Shown here piece by piece: positions 11,601 to 18,390 of a stretch of 64,000 bases of DNA. The stretch lies in NCBI RefSeq assembly GCF_023502345.1, contig NZ_JAMFLX010000023.1:1-64000 (forward strand), read 5' to 3'. Below the pieces are notes generated by a model. That model did not search any database and was not told the DNA's origin. It saw nothing but the letters and a program-made list of their open reading frames with translations. Position 1 is the stretch's first letter. Each line of letters begins with the position of its first letter. This DNA comes from Parendozoicomonas callyspongiae. Lineage in GTDB: Bacteria; Pseudomonadota; Gammaproteobacteria; Pseudomonadales; Endozoicomonadaceae. A program made the position numbers and the translations under genes.

Positions 11601-14444
11601 GTCCAGGATCACTTTGCTGGTCACAAGCTGGAAAAAATCAGTATCGGCGGACAGCTGTTACTGAGCGCAGATATTGACAAGCTGGTGAGTGAGACAATCA
11701 CGCGCGGTGACAGCAATAACAATACTCTGACTGGAAACAGCGGAGCTAATGTATTGTTGGGAGCTGCAGGAGATGACACTCTTTCCGGTGGTGCTGGTGA
11801 TGACCGCCTTTATGGTGGAGAGGGCGCTGATGTTCTGAGCGGTGGTTCAGGCAACAACATTCTTCTGGGCAATACTGGTAACGATACCCTGATCAGCCAT
11901 GGCTTCGACACACTGATTGGTGGTACAGGCGAGGATACTTATCGTCTGATTGCAGGTGGCAACGCCTATCAGGCAGCGACTATTGCTGACGAAGATAACG
12001 ACAGCAAGATTGAAATTGTGAAAGCTGGCATGGCGCTGTCACAGTTGCGTGTTAATGTCAGCCAGGATGGTAATAATCTTGAACTCTCCAGTCAGGGACA
12101 ATTGCTGGCTCGTCTGGATGTCAGCGGATGGTTGCAAACTATCCAGTCAAGTCAGAGTACGGATCAGGTGATCAACAGCCTGGTTGCGAAATTCAGCCAG
12201 ATTAAAGTGAACCAGGAAGTACTGGCAGGCGATGATCTCAAGACCTTCTTCAAGAGCCCTCTTGACAGCATGGTTTATCAAAAGCGTCTGCAGGCTTTGG
12301 CTTCGCAGAACATGACTGGTAAGCGCCTGCTGTTCAAGCGTGAAGGTAACGATCTGATACTGCACAGTGTTGGCATCAACAATGCCGTCACCCTGTCCGA
12401 TTTAAGGGATGCAGCACTGGTTGGACACTTCAAAGGGTACTTTGAATCCGGCTATGCTAACCAGCCCCTTAATATTGCAGGAGAGAGCTACACCCCAGCC
12501 GACCTGCAGAAGAATTTCGATTCTACCCAGGGCTACATGCGTCAGGTGCTGACTAACTCTGATCTTGCTGATGCAGGTTTGAAGAAATCAGGAAATGACC
12601 TTCTGGTCTATGTCGGCCAGGGCCAGTCTACGTTGTCTTCGGCTAAACCCATTGTGCTTGAGAACTTCTTTAACAACGAAAGCAGTTCTGAGAGTTACAC
12701 CTACAGCACAGCAATTAATGGCAATCAGCTGCAGGCAACAGAAACCAAAGAGGTATCCGGTCGCTACGGCAAGTTATTGATTGCCGATGATGGCAGCTGG
12801 AGCTACAAACCTCATGCATGGTTGACCGACAGCCAGGTAGGGCACTGGACGTTTGGTGTTAAGAACAACCAGGTAGCTGATCTGGCAACAGCTGGTAGCC
12901 ACAAAGACGCAGGTATCATCTCCGGTAATGTGACTTCTATTGCTGGCAATCGCGGAAACGCTGTTCAGTTTGACGGAAACGGCCGGATTAACTTGTCTGA
13001 CAGCTCCGACATCAACATGTATTCCAATTTTGTTGGTGGTGCAAGCGGTGGTAGGATCGCAAGAGATACCATGGAGAGAACAATACATCTCTCCGTGAAG
13101 CTTTCTGAGGCTGATCGGACTGGAAGACATGTGATCTACGAAGAGGGTGGCAGTCACGCCGGTTACAATATTTATCTGGATAATGGCAAGCTCTATGTTG
13201 GCCAGTGGGGTTACCTGCAGGCAAACATTCCTGATAAAAACCGGTGGAGCCAGTTTACTGAGGTATCACTCGACGGTATTAATACCGGTGAATGGATGCA
13301 AATCAGTCTGGCAAGAGGACGGGAAGTTACCAGCACAGGTCAGGACTTTAACCAGCGTTATGGTTACGGTGTATTCCTGAATGGCAACAAGGTTGGTTCT
13401 GGAGCCGGTGGACGGGTTTTCCAGCATGGTGATGAAGCGGCTTTCGGCAACGTCTCGCTTCATAACTACAATGGGGCCATGGTTCCTGGAAAAACCCGTT
13501 TCCACGACGGTGTCAGCAGTGGTGCAGACTATGGGTTCCATGGGGCTATTGATGAAGCCCGCATCTACAATAGCGCCTTGTCTGAAGATCAAGTGAAGAT
13601 CCTGTCTGATATCAGCCGTAACCAGGCTTCCGAAGTGCTGAGCTACGAGGTCACCGATGGCGTGAATCGCTATCAAATGAATGTTCGGGTGGACTCCATG
13701 GCGGCCATCAATGGCAGCCAGTTGGGAGGCAACCTGTCATTTGTTGACCAGTCTGGTCAGATTTCCCTGTCTGCCAAAGAGATGCAGTATCTGCTTATTG
13801 AAACCCAGCAGAAACTTGGTGGCTCCAGCGATGGTGATACACGGGTTCAGCAGCTGGTCAATGCCTCTCGTGCAAGTCTGGGAACTCTCAGCCACAGCAC
13901 AGACAATGCGGATGTAACAATCAGCAGTGCCAGCAACATTCTGATGGGCAGTACCAGTGATGATGTTCTGACAGCTGCTGAAACTAATCGTCTGCTGATG
14001 GCTGGAGAAGGTAATGATTCCCTGTATGCAGGCAAGGGTGGAAACATTCTGCTTGGAGGGCATGGTGATGACTCTTACTTCTACTCAAAGGGTGATGGCC
14101 AGGATCTGATCCTTGACCGCAGTGGTAATGACCGACTGCAGCTGAATAACCTGTCTCTTGACGAACTGGTCTTCGAGAAGCAGGGCTCACACCTGAGAAT
14201 TCTGACGCTTGATGGTTCAACCCTGGGCAAGGCATCTGATCAGATTACAATTCAGGACTATTTTGCCGGTCACAAGGTTGAAGAGATCAGCCTGGCTGGT
14301 AAGAAACTGCACAGCTCCGATGTTAATAAGCTGGTTCAGGCGACAGCCCAGTTCCTGGGTCAGAATGGCGGAGACGCTAACGCAGTGTCCGTTTCTGAAC
14401 ATCGCGATCAGTTGTCGCAGCTTTCTGTGAACGCTCTGGTATAA
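2628..14444 (+). CDS. Giant RTX protein (3,938 aa), predicted type I-secreted toxin/adhesin
   Basis: Layout by residue: a hydrophilic N-terminus (1-215); a Gly/Ala-rich hydrophobic region with several helix-like segments (about 216-420, for example DFIPGIGTAISAVLDVV) resembling pore-forming or translocation regions; then calcium-binding nonapeptide blocks (GGxGxDxLx) near 512-631, 994-1162, 1290-1344, 1554-1614, 1754-1864, 1997-2047 and 2147 onwards, separated by unrecognised beta-rich segments. Residues about 2147-3024 and 3025-3903 are a tandem duplication. Each copy holds an RTX block, a helical segment, a LamG/concanavalin-like module (GHWTFG...; near 2524-2777 and 3402-3655) and another RTX block. 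There is no signal peptide, consistent with C-terminal type I secretion. The exporter genes follow at 14600. Function is inferred: pore-forming toxin, adhesin or both; no enzymatic domain was recognised. Confidence 0.9.
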   Translation: MSDSNNATLNQLNNEMTSDSTNEIMATFLSKYTHLLKQEVIEAELTGKELNISYETMVELMEDSAREHGSEAGAELIRGLKSDTGTKSTVSSYISDPSKTITQAPDSLLTDFEDRYQEVEDAPDAPNDEYDFDSFTGLRKLGPSYYGAGTRITGDIGKFQKGLNQVRAHKLQAILSDKNISKAARAAATRELGGYQLDLAGEGDGKAPVNRGSLRGGVPGTAVKGVVTLAGIGSSAWGIATTSQGLGTATGSDKAKSILSITKGGFGIAKGIYSLTDTIATQIVKSAGKNAMGGVAGYFSTAAVKGAGGLTASSAVTRATAGFMIGIGSALAVASGATAVALNSIKANDARKEGNHGQAAVYGVMATLDAVGTVLSVASLVCDFIPGIGTAISAVLDVVNLGIAGINTALSFVAEMVDTRSDEQKTRAAFEEYINSDAFNKYIDSVASGFAEQGYDLLQYITDAETTGTTEGGADGTQVDDTIRKYLNDRARALADGDLRQVILDRSSIGRTLSGGSKDDYIDGGVGSDTIYGLGGNDILIGGDGDDTIDGGDGDDQIAGGADNDIIRGGRGDDVLLGGSGDDVLYGGPGNDYLSGGAGSDELYGGGGDDTLDPGAGHFIVDGGDGSDTLILAEIDVPLVGMGDRTSAYQLKNNRRGDFDYTLNLSDDSPSVRNGLAESVTGSPTKTGKYTDFKWMLDNLSDQQTKDKIMSGDGAMKELYDFGRNLDPGNTPQVSWDIRNQLVSVGRDGANTNYRPWYRLGHGGGPDNFMVRSMNDIKSHFNGGNVDLAKNEANESLGYKNKYTGSANNLFGRLKNWANNSDRGVYLLGKVRVSIPRYWKKISQQSTYEEYQQGTWKSSFDNFGVVNRAKDYVRNKGFKSYHVKYNSHRVNRVKGRANATKTYKDELKVEFDAHYVRKDETWTGSMFSNGKQLFFYSQGGDGAEPVLMEFNTNDLVYQYENYNTEGSRNAAARFYSGLAENLDTGGPVSNVENVVGSNINDHITGDASSNTLIGKNGNDHLDGKAGDDLIDGGAGNDTLIGGDGNDMLIAGSGNDSLTGGAGNDVLVAGSGDDTYSGGEGKDLLSFEKVTTGVTVDLTDEDNNITGIESLKGSNFADSLTGDDQANTIIGGAGNDIINGGAGDDVLSGGSGDDLVDGGDGFDWVTAKDNAVMGIYIGSGTARRQVGHFDLEAGQIVINSSDYDYEISFDITINGKSYTAKATESKPIKWADLSTGVDMFSALDRIRGNSTVKYSNAGNTLEAAISHVDGMTIDLESTSGDRYRNIEGVIGTYGADRIYGDSKDNVFDSGNGDDKVYGRGGDDRFIATSWGNNLYDGGAGNDTIVYNAENAPTVEMAENQGGLAGQILEGNSSSFALKVTLGSESGKYIRIENYKRDPASSKITLTMSAYNKDGTKIGTWTHKTLGGAVNSGNSNTVVANESGISITTGNIKKGADDLSKLYITIDNTRYVLDENIGNNANYSHGFNIYQFRHDNTATYERTGLNANLANGTVKHSWDKQYKPLISFEPTSGDRDWPHVVNVFDQSNTRVLTDRISGIENLSGTSGNDTITGDSNNNTLVGNDGNDTISGGAGIDVISGGAGADRLDGGEGKDTLSVEYAGQSMLVDLANNISSEASRYRVDGYAAGSLAKGTKISLITTDGNNQEVRFDYVLKRNAAAYEWPTLLHSALENDPAGQYIIGTKGKSGYKERIVQFATSNSLQFQINGHDRSNVLVAESSATGTQGRDRDVLSNFEDIIGSDHADRLVGDGKDNTIAGGKGRDVIIGGAGGDKLTGEEGDDYIQGDEGVDLLIGGAGRDTLKGGADDDVILGGDGNDTLLGGAGDDALYLDGGTDIADGGTGDDSYLVYASSRNSTITDLQGKNNIFFQDMSSSGVRMSLSSSNDGAWLTLHKTFTIKEDKDSKESREETVTLVRIKLGGTEMAGKLSDKLNQSGLAGFKQGLTDLFSKVAVLRFSDGSITPDGLVTYFLTVRTNSPFLRGGGADNDTLTGDSLNNVIFGRNGNDTLTGKGGNDYLNGGSGDDTYVWNAGDGRDVIIDTDGADTLQINNIDNKSLVYQRIGSDLFIFDSSNSQTIADSASLIQVKGYFTESSRIEKISVGTQVISHDQVVAAAALNTAPASLELLGQTIKYGNDSNNTLIGKSGDDLLSSAGGDDALYGGAGNDRMYGGEGSDILNGGSGSNVLLGDGGNDLLISQGYDTLIGGTGQDTYRLIARGGRIQTATIADEDNGSKIELINSEMKLSTLTVNVSDDGNNLELFSGKHLLARLDIRKWLRTIQSTQSTDEVVNSLVAKFSQIKVNQEVLAGDNLKAFFKKPLAGMIYQKRLKALAGLDMSGQRMLFKREGNDLILHRVSTNKTVSLSDLRDATFVGHFKGYFDSSHASKPLDIAGENFSSAGLDKEAKVTQEYYRQVLADTDLSAAGLKQSGNDLLVYTGQSQSTLASAKPVVLEDFFSSDNNRSYTYSTNLDTDQLQVVGDKEVNGRYGQLSLSDDGSWSYKPHAWLTDSLVGHWTFGVKNNQVADLATAGSHNDTGFISGNVTSIAGNRGNAVQFDGNGRINLSDSSDINMYSNFVGGASGGRIARDTMERTIHLSVKLSEADRTGRHVIYEEGGSHAGYNIYLDNGKLYVGQWGYLQANIPDKNRWSQFTEVSLDGINTGEWMQISLARGREVTSTGQDFNQRYGYGVFLNGNKVGSGAGGRVFQHGDEAAFGNVSLHNYNGAMVPGKTRFHDGISSGADYGFHGAIDEARFYNTALSDDQVKILSEVSRDQATEVLSYELSDGVNRYQMDVRVDSMAAINGSQLGGNLSFADQSGQISLSAKEMQYLLVETQRELGNSSNGDTKVQQLVNTAKANLGTFTHSTDNSDVTISSHSNILMGTAGNDALVAADGNRLLMGGEGNDALHSGKGKNTLLGGHGNDTYYYSKGDGQDVIFDRSGSDQLQLNNLSLSELVFRREGTHLKISMLDGSAELITVQDHFAGHKLEKISIGGQLLLSADIDKLVSETITRGDSNNNTLTGNSGANVLLGAAGDDTLSGGAGDDRLYGGEGADVLSGGSGNNILLGNTGNDTLISHGFDTLIGGTGEDTYRLIAGGNAYQAATIADEDNDSKIEIVKAGMALSQLRVNVSQDGNNLELSSQGQLLARLDVSGWLQTIQSSQSTDQVINSLVAKFSQIKVNQEVLAGDDLKTFFKSPLDSMVYQKRLQALASQNMTGKRLLFKREGNDLILHSVGINNAVTLSDLRDAALVGHFKGYFESGYANQPLNIAGESYTPADLQKNFDSTQGYMRQVLTNSDLADAGLKKSGNDLLVYVGQGQSTLSSAKPIVLENFFNNESSSESYTYSTAINGNQLQATETKEVSGRYGKLLIADDGSWSYKPHAWLTDSQVGHWTFGVKNNQVADLATAGSHKDAGIISGNVTSIAGNRGNAVQFDGNGRINLSDSSDINMYSNFVGGASGGRIARDTMERTIHLSVKLSEADRTGRHVIYEEGGSHAGYNIYLDNGKLYVGQWGYLQANIPDKNRWSQFTEVSLDGINTGEWMQISLARGREVTSTGQDFNQRYGYGVFLNGNKVGSGAGGRVFQHGDEAAFGNVSLHNYNGAMVPGKTRFHDGVSSGADYGFHGAIDEARIYNSALSEDQVKILSDISRNQASEVLSYEVTDGVNRYQMNVRVDSMAAINGSQLGGNLSFVDQSGQISLSAKEMQYLLIETQQKLGGSSDGDTRVQQLVNASRASLGTLSHSTDNADVTISSASNILMGSTSDDVLTAAETNRLLMAGEGNDSLYAGKGGNILLGGHGDDSYFYSKGDGQDLILDRSGNDRLQLNNLSLDELVFEKQGSHLRILTLDGSTLGKASDQITIQDYFAGHKVEEISLAGKKLHSSDVNKLVQATAQFLGQNGGDANAVSVSEHRDQLSQLSVNALV
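9070..14336 (+). repeat. Tandem internal duplication of 2,634-bp units in the RTX gene
   Basis: The segment from about 9070 recurs from about 11704 at a constant offset of 2,634 bases (878 codons). Flanks of each unit have drifted at both DNA and protein level. In contrast, 10293-10873 and 12927-13507 (581 bases covering the LamG-like module) show no difference that I could find by eye. This contrast suggests gene conversion or selection on the module after an older duplication. Confidence 0.9.
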
Positions 14445-14470
14445 AGCCAAAATCCATTTGTCCCCTCAAG

Positions 14471-14498
14471 TATGCCCCTGGTTGATACCAGGGGCATA
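14471..14498. terminator. Perfect 11-bp hairpin after the RTX gene
   Basis: TATGCCCCTGG at 14471-14481 pairs perfectly with CCAGGGGCATA at 14488-14498 around a TTGATA loop, 27 bases after the RTX stop. There is no T-run after it, so it may act as a partial terminator or an mRNA-stabilising 3' structure. It would lower transporter expression relative to the giant upstream gene. Confidence 0.65.
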
Positions 14499-14599
14499 CG
14501 ACTTATTCCAAAAGCAGATGAACATACTGACAGTCTCCTCTGTTCGCATGAATTATTGTGCTACACCAAGTGACTGAAGCTTAATTCTTTCAGGTAGTA

Positions 14600-16783
14600 A
14601 TGATGTATGAAGATAAGCCGATAGACGCCACAGAGCAAAGTTCGGCTCAAAGCTCTGAACAGAACCAGGCTTCCCCCCCCTCGGGGTTGTTGAGCCTGGT
14701 AATGGTTCTGCAATTTCTTAAAAAACCGGCCGACCCGGAAACCTTGAGACACGAATTCTGTCCTGATGGCCAGGATCTTGACCCGATCACCATGGTGCGT
14801 GCAGCAAAAAAGCTGGGAATCAAAGCAAGGCGTACCAAAATCAAAGCGAAACGACTGGAAAAAGCCCCCTTTCCAGTGGTTGCCTGCAGAAAAGATCAAT
14901 CCTTCTTCATTATTGCCGCAGTGAAGGATGGGCAGGCTCTTGTGCAGGTGCCTGGAGAGAATCCAGAGCAGCTCACACTGGATGAACTCTGGGAACGCTG
15001 GGATGGTGACGCGGTTCTGATGACCAGTCGTGCCATGCTGGCAGGTAAAGACCGCAAGTTTGATATCACCTGGTTTATTCCGGTTATTGTTAAATACCGC
15101 AAACTGTTCAAAGAAGTTTTGCTGGTGTCGTTTTTTATCCAGCTGTTTGCCCTGGTTACCCCATTTTTCTTCCAGGTGGTGATGGATAAGGTTCTGGTGA
15201 ACCGTGGGTTAACGACACTGGATGTATTAGTGGTCGGACTGGTGATTATCACCATGTTTGACATTATCCTGAACGGGTTGAGAACCTACGTGTTTTCCCA
15301 TACAACCAGCCGGGTAGATGTAGAGCTCGGTTCTCGCCTGTTTGATCACCTGATGCGTTTACCCATAGCCTTTTTTGGATCAAGGCCGGTGGGACAGATC
15401 GTGGCCAGGGTCAGGGAGCTTGAGAGTATGCGCTCCTTTTTGACCGGTAATGCCCTGACCGTTGTTCTTGATCTGCTATTTACCTTTGTATTTATCGCAG
15501 TGATGTTTTTTTACTCATCGTCGCTGACCTGGATCGTACTAGGTTCGATTCCGGTATACTTTATTATTTCTTTTCTGATTACACCTGAACTGAGAGCCCG
15601 TACCGAGGAGAAGTTCCAGCGTGGTGCCCTGAATCAGGCCTTCCTGACTGAATCCATAACTGGCATGGAAACTTTAAAGTCCATGGCCGTTGAACCCCAG
15701 ATGCGGCAACGCTGGGAAGAACAGCTGGCAGGTTATGTCAAGGCTTCTTTCCGTGCTGTTGTGCTTGGTATTTGTGGCGGTCAGTCTGTCCAGTTGGTCA
15801 GCCGACTGGTTAGTGCCATCTTGCTATGGAAAGGGGCGCAGCTGGTTATTGTTGGTGATCTGTCTGTTGGTCAGCTGATTGCCTTCAACATGCTCTCCGG
15901 TCAGGTGGCTGCTCCTATTCTTCGCTTGGCCCAGTTGTGGCAGGATTTCCAACAGTTCCGTATCTCTCTGGAGCGTTTGGGTGATGTCCTTAATGTACCC
16001 ACCGAACCACAGCAAAGCCTGAACCGGCCAACACTGCCTCCTATTCAGGGCAATATATCATTTGAAAACGTAAGATTTCGATACAGCCCGGTTGGCCCCG
16101 AGATACTTAAAGGCGTCAATGTTCACATAAACGCGGGCCAGGTTGTTGGTGTCGTTGGGCGCTCAGGTTCTGGTAAATCGACCCTGACCAAGCTGATTCA
16201 GCGTCTCTATATTCCCGAGCTTGGCCGTGTATTGGTCGATGGTAATGACCTGGCCTTGCTGGATCCAGCCTGGCTGCGCCGTCAGGTGGGTGTGGTGCTG
16301 CAGGAGAACATCCTGTTTAACTGTTCAGTCAAGGATAACATTGCCCTGTCAGATCCAACCATGTCGATGGATCGTATTATTGCCGCCGCCAAACTGGCCG
16401 GAGCCCATGAATTTATTCTGGAACTGTCCCATGGTTATGACACTGAGCTTGGAGAAAGAGGGTCAGGGCTCTCCGGTGGCCAGCGGCAGAGGATAGCGAT
16501 TGCCCGTGCTCTGATCACTAACCCACGCATCCTGATTTTCGACGAAGCCACATCAGCTCTGGATTATGAATCCGAACGGGCCATACAAGATAATATGGCA
16601 GCAATCTGTAAAGGAAGAACCGTGATGATCATTGCCCACCGGCTATCTACTGTACGGCACTGTGACCGTATTTTAACGATTGAGGACGGCGTGGTGATTG
16701 AGGATGGTCCCCATGATCAGCTGATTCAACAGAATGGCCGTTATGCCATCCTCTGGTCAGCCCAGATAGGGGAGACCAGCTAA
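14600..16783 (+). CDS. Type I secretion ABC exporter, HlyB type
   Basis: This 727-residue inner-membrane exporter should drive ATP-dependent secretion of the neighbouring RTX proteins. It has an N-terminal C39-like domain (about 25-155) in which the first hydrophobic helix (SLVMVLQFL) lacks the catalytic Cys, so this is the non-cleaving HlyB/RtxB type. The membrane domain (about 165-440) is followed by a nucleotide-binding domain with Walker A GRSGSGKST (near 520), signature LSGGQRQR (near 623), Walker B ILIFDEATSALD (near 645) and the H-loop IIAHRLSTV (near 679). The ATG at 14600 follows AGG at a suitable distance; 14603 is an alternative. The stop overlaps the start of the adaptor gene by one base, so the two are coupled. 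No TolC-type gene is in the window. Confidence 0.95.
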   Translation: MMYEDKPIDATEQSSAQSSEQNQASPPSGLLSLVMVLQFLKKPADPETLRHEFCPDGQDLDPITMVRAAKKLGIKARRTKIKAKRLEKAPFPVVACRKDQSFFIIAAVKDGQALVQVPGENPEQLTLDELWERWDGDAVLMTSRAMLAGKDRKFDITWFIPVIVKYRKLFKEVLLVSFFIQLFALVTPFFFQVVMDKVLVNRGLTTLDVLVVGLVIITMFDIILNGLRTYVFSHTTSRVDVELGSRLFDHLMRLPIAFFGSRPVGQIVARVRELESMRSFLTGNALTVVLDLLFTFVFIAVMFFYSSSLTWIVLGSIPVYFIISFLITPELRARTEEKFQRGALNQAFLTESITGMETLKSMAVEPQMRQRWEEQLAGYVKASFRAVVLGICGGQSVQLVSRLVSAILLWKGAQLVIVGDLSVGQLIAFNMLSGQVAAPILRLAQLWQDFQQFRISLERLGDVLNVPTEPQQSLNRPTLPPIQGNISFENVRFRYSPVGPEILKGVNVHINAGQVVGVVGRSGSGKSTLTKLIQRLYIPELGRVLVDGNDLALLDPAWLRRQVGVVLQENILFNCSVKDNIALSDPTMSMDRIIAAAKLAGAHEFILELSHGYDTELGERGSGLSGGQRQRIAIARALITNPRILIFDEATSALDYESERAIQDNMAAICKGRTVMIIAHRLSTVRHCDRILTIEDGVVIEDGPHDQLIQQNGRYAILWSAQIGETS

Positions 16784-18216
16784 TGTGGGAAGGATGGAAG
16801 AAACTTAAAGAACTATGGGTTAACGCGCGTGAGTTCTACGACAAGCAGCCAGAGGTTGACCGGCGGGGGAATGAACTTGAGTTTTTGCCAGCCGCAGTGG
16901 AGATTCTTGAAACGCCTGCATCGCCGGTTGGCCGCACCGTCGCTTTACTGATAGTGGCTCTGTTTGCCATCGCGGTAGCCTGGGCCTGGTTTGGCAAAAT
17001 CGATATCGAGTCTGTTGCTCAGGGCCGGATTATTCCGATGGGCCAGGTTAAAGCGATACAACCTCTGGAAATTGGCAAGGTTGAGGAGATCTTTGTCCAT
17101 GAGGGGGAATGGGTTGAAGCCGGGCAGCCTCTGGTCAAACTCGATCCAACGGAATCAGAAGTGGATGTCCAGCAGGTAGCTTATGAGCTGCGGGATTCTC
17201 AGATGAACACACTGAGGCTCGAGTTATTGCTGGAGACCCTTGATGATAAATCGGTAAATAGCGTTGATTATAACCAGCAGTTAAAACAGACCTATCCGGA
17301 CATTTCTGATGAAGTCTCTTCTGGTCAATTGCAGTTGCAGCAACGTCTGCTCACAAGGGATCTGCAACTGTACCGTTCCACCATGGCCTCTGTTAATGCC
17401 AGCATTGAACAGCAGCAGGCCACTATTAAAGCGACCCTTGCTGAAATTGAGCGCTTGAATACTCTGAAACCTCTGTTTGATGAACGGGAGCAGGCCTACA
17501 AGTCCCTTATGGATAAGGGGCATGCTTCATCGGTTGAGTGGCTGAACGCAAAAGAGCAACAGGTATCAACATCCCAGGGGTTGATTGTCGAGAGAAATCG
17601 GCTGCAGGAAGTAAAAGCTTCCCTTGTCGCTCTGAAAAGTGAAGCGACCCGGCAGGACAAAGAGTTCCGTAGCCAGCGGCTGACTCAGCTGCAAAGCTTT
17701 CAGACCCAGGCTCACTCTTCAAAATTAACACTGACCAAAGCGAAAGAACGGGAACAGAACCGCTATTTGCTGGCACCTGTAGCCGGGACGATCCAGCAAC
17801 TTCAGGTTCATACGGTAGGTGGCGTTGTTCAGCCAGCGCAGCCATTAATGGTGATTGTTCCTGACAAAGCCGTACTGGAAGTGGAGGCCCAGGTACTGAA
17901 TAAAGATATTGGCTTTCTTCGGTCAGGGCAGAAAGCTGAGATCAAAGTTGAAAGTTTTCCCTACACACGATATGGGCTGATCAGTGGCGAAGTAAGACAT
18001 TTATCAAAAGACGCTGTTGAACAGGAAGGCATTGGTCGGGTTTATCCGATGCGAGTCACATTGAACGAAACCAGAATACTGGTTGATGACCGCTGGGAAA
18101 AGCTGCAGCCGGGTATGACAGTAACAGTGGAAGTCAAAACAGGTAAGCGACGGCTCTTGGAATACTTTCTGGCACCTTTCCTGACTTATGTCGATGAGTC
18201 TATGAAGGAAAGGTAG
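16783..18216 (+). CDS. Type I secretion membrane fusion protein, HlyD type
   Basis: This 477-residue periplasmic adaptor links the ABC exporter to an outer-membrane channel. The sequence shows a short cytoplasmic N-terminus, one membrane anchor (about 52-70), a first half-lipoyl/barrel stretch (VAQGRIIPMGQVK), a long helical hairpin region (about 115-320, rich in Gln, Leu and Glu) and the second half-lipoyl with the beta-barrel (APVAGTIQQLQVHTVGGVV and onwards, then LQPGMTVTVEVKTGKR). The length is typical of HlyD/LapC-type adaptors. The ATG overlaps the exporter's TAA, indicating translational coupling. The outer-membrane partner must be encoded elsewhere. Confidence 0.95.
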   Translation: MWEGWKKLKELWVNAREFYDKQPEVDRRGNELEFLPAAVEILETPASPVGRTVALLIVALFAIAVAWAWFGKIDIESVAQGRIIPMGQVKAIQPLEIGKVEEIFVHEGEWVEAGQPLVKLDPTESEVDVQQVAYELRDSQMNTLRLELLLETLDDKSVNSVDYNQQLKQTYPDISDEVSSGQLQLQQRLLTRDLQLYRSTMASVNASIEQQQATIKATLAEIERLNTLKPLFDEREQAYKSLMDKGHASSVEWLNAKEQQVSTSQGLIVERNRLQEVKASLVALKSEATRQDKEFRSQRLTQLQSFQTQAHSSKLTLTKAKEREQNRYLLAPVAGTIQQLQVHTVGGVVQPAQPLMVIVPDKAVLEVEAQVLNKDIGFLRSGQKAEIKVESFPYTRYGLISGEVRHLSKDAVEQEGIGRVYPMRVTLNETRILVDDRWEKLQPGMTVTVEVKTGKRRLLEYFLAPFLTYVDESMKER

Positions 18217-18311
18217 GACTTGCCGAACCAGGCATCAATTACGATGACTGAAAGAATACAAAAAGTATCAGTTTATACAGACTGAATTCATTCCTTAAAT
18301 CTGGTTTATAG

Positions 18312-18336
18312 GAACACCGGCTGGGGCTTGGTGTTC
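18312..18336. terminator. Hairpin between the adaptor and MARTX-like genes
   Basis: GAACACC (18312-18318) pairs with GGTGTTC (18330-18336) around an 11-base loop, without a downstream T-run. It sits in the 174-base gap after the HlyD gene. It may partially separate the transporter transcript from the next gene. Confidence 0.35.
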
Positions 18337-18390
18337 TCCTGAACATTATCCCTGCACTCAAACTCAAAATGACAAAGAGACGTTTTTTTT

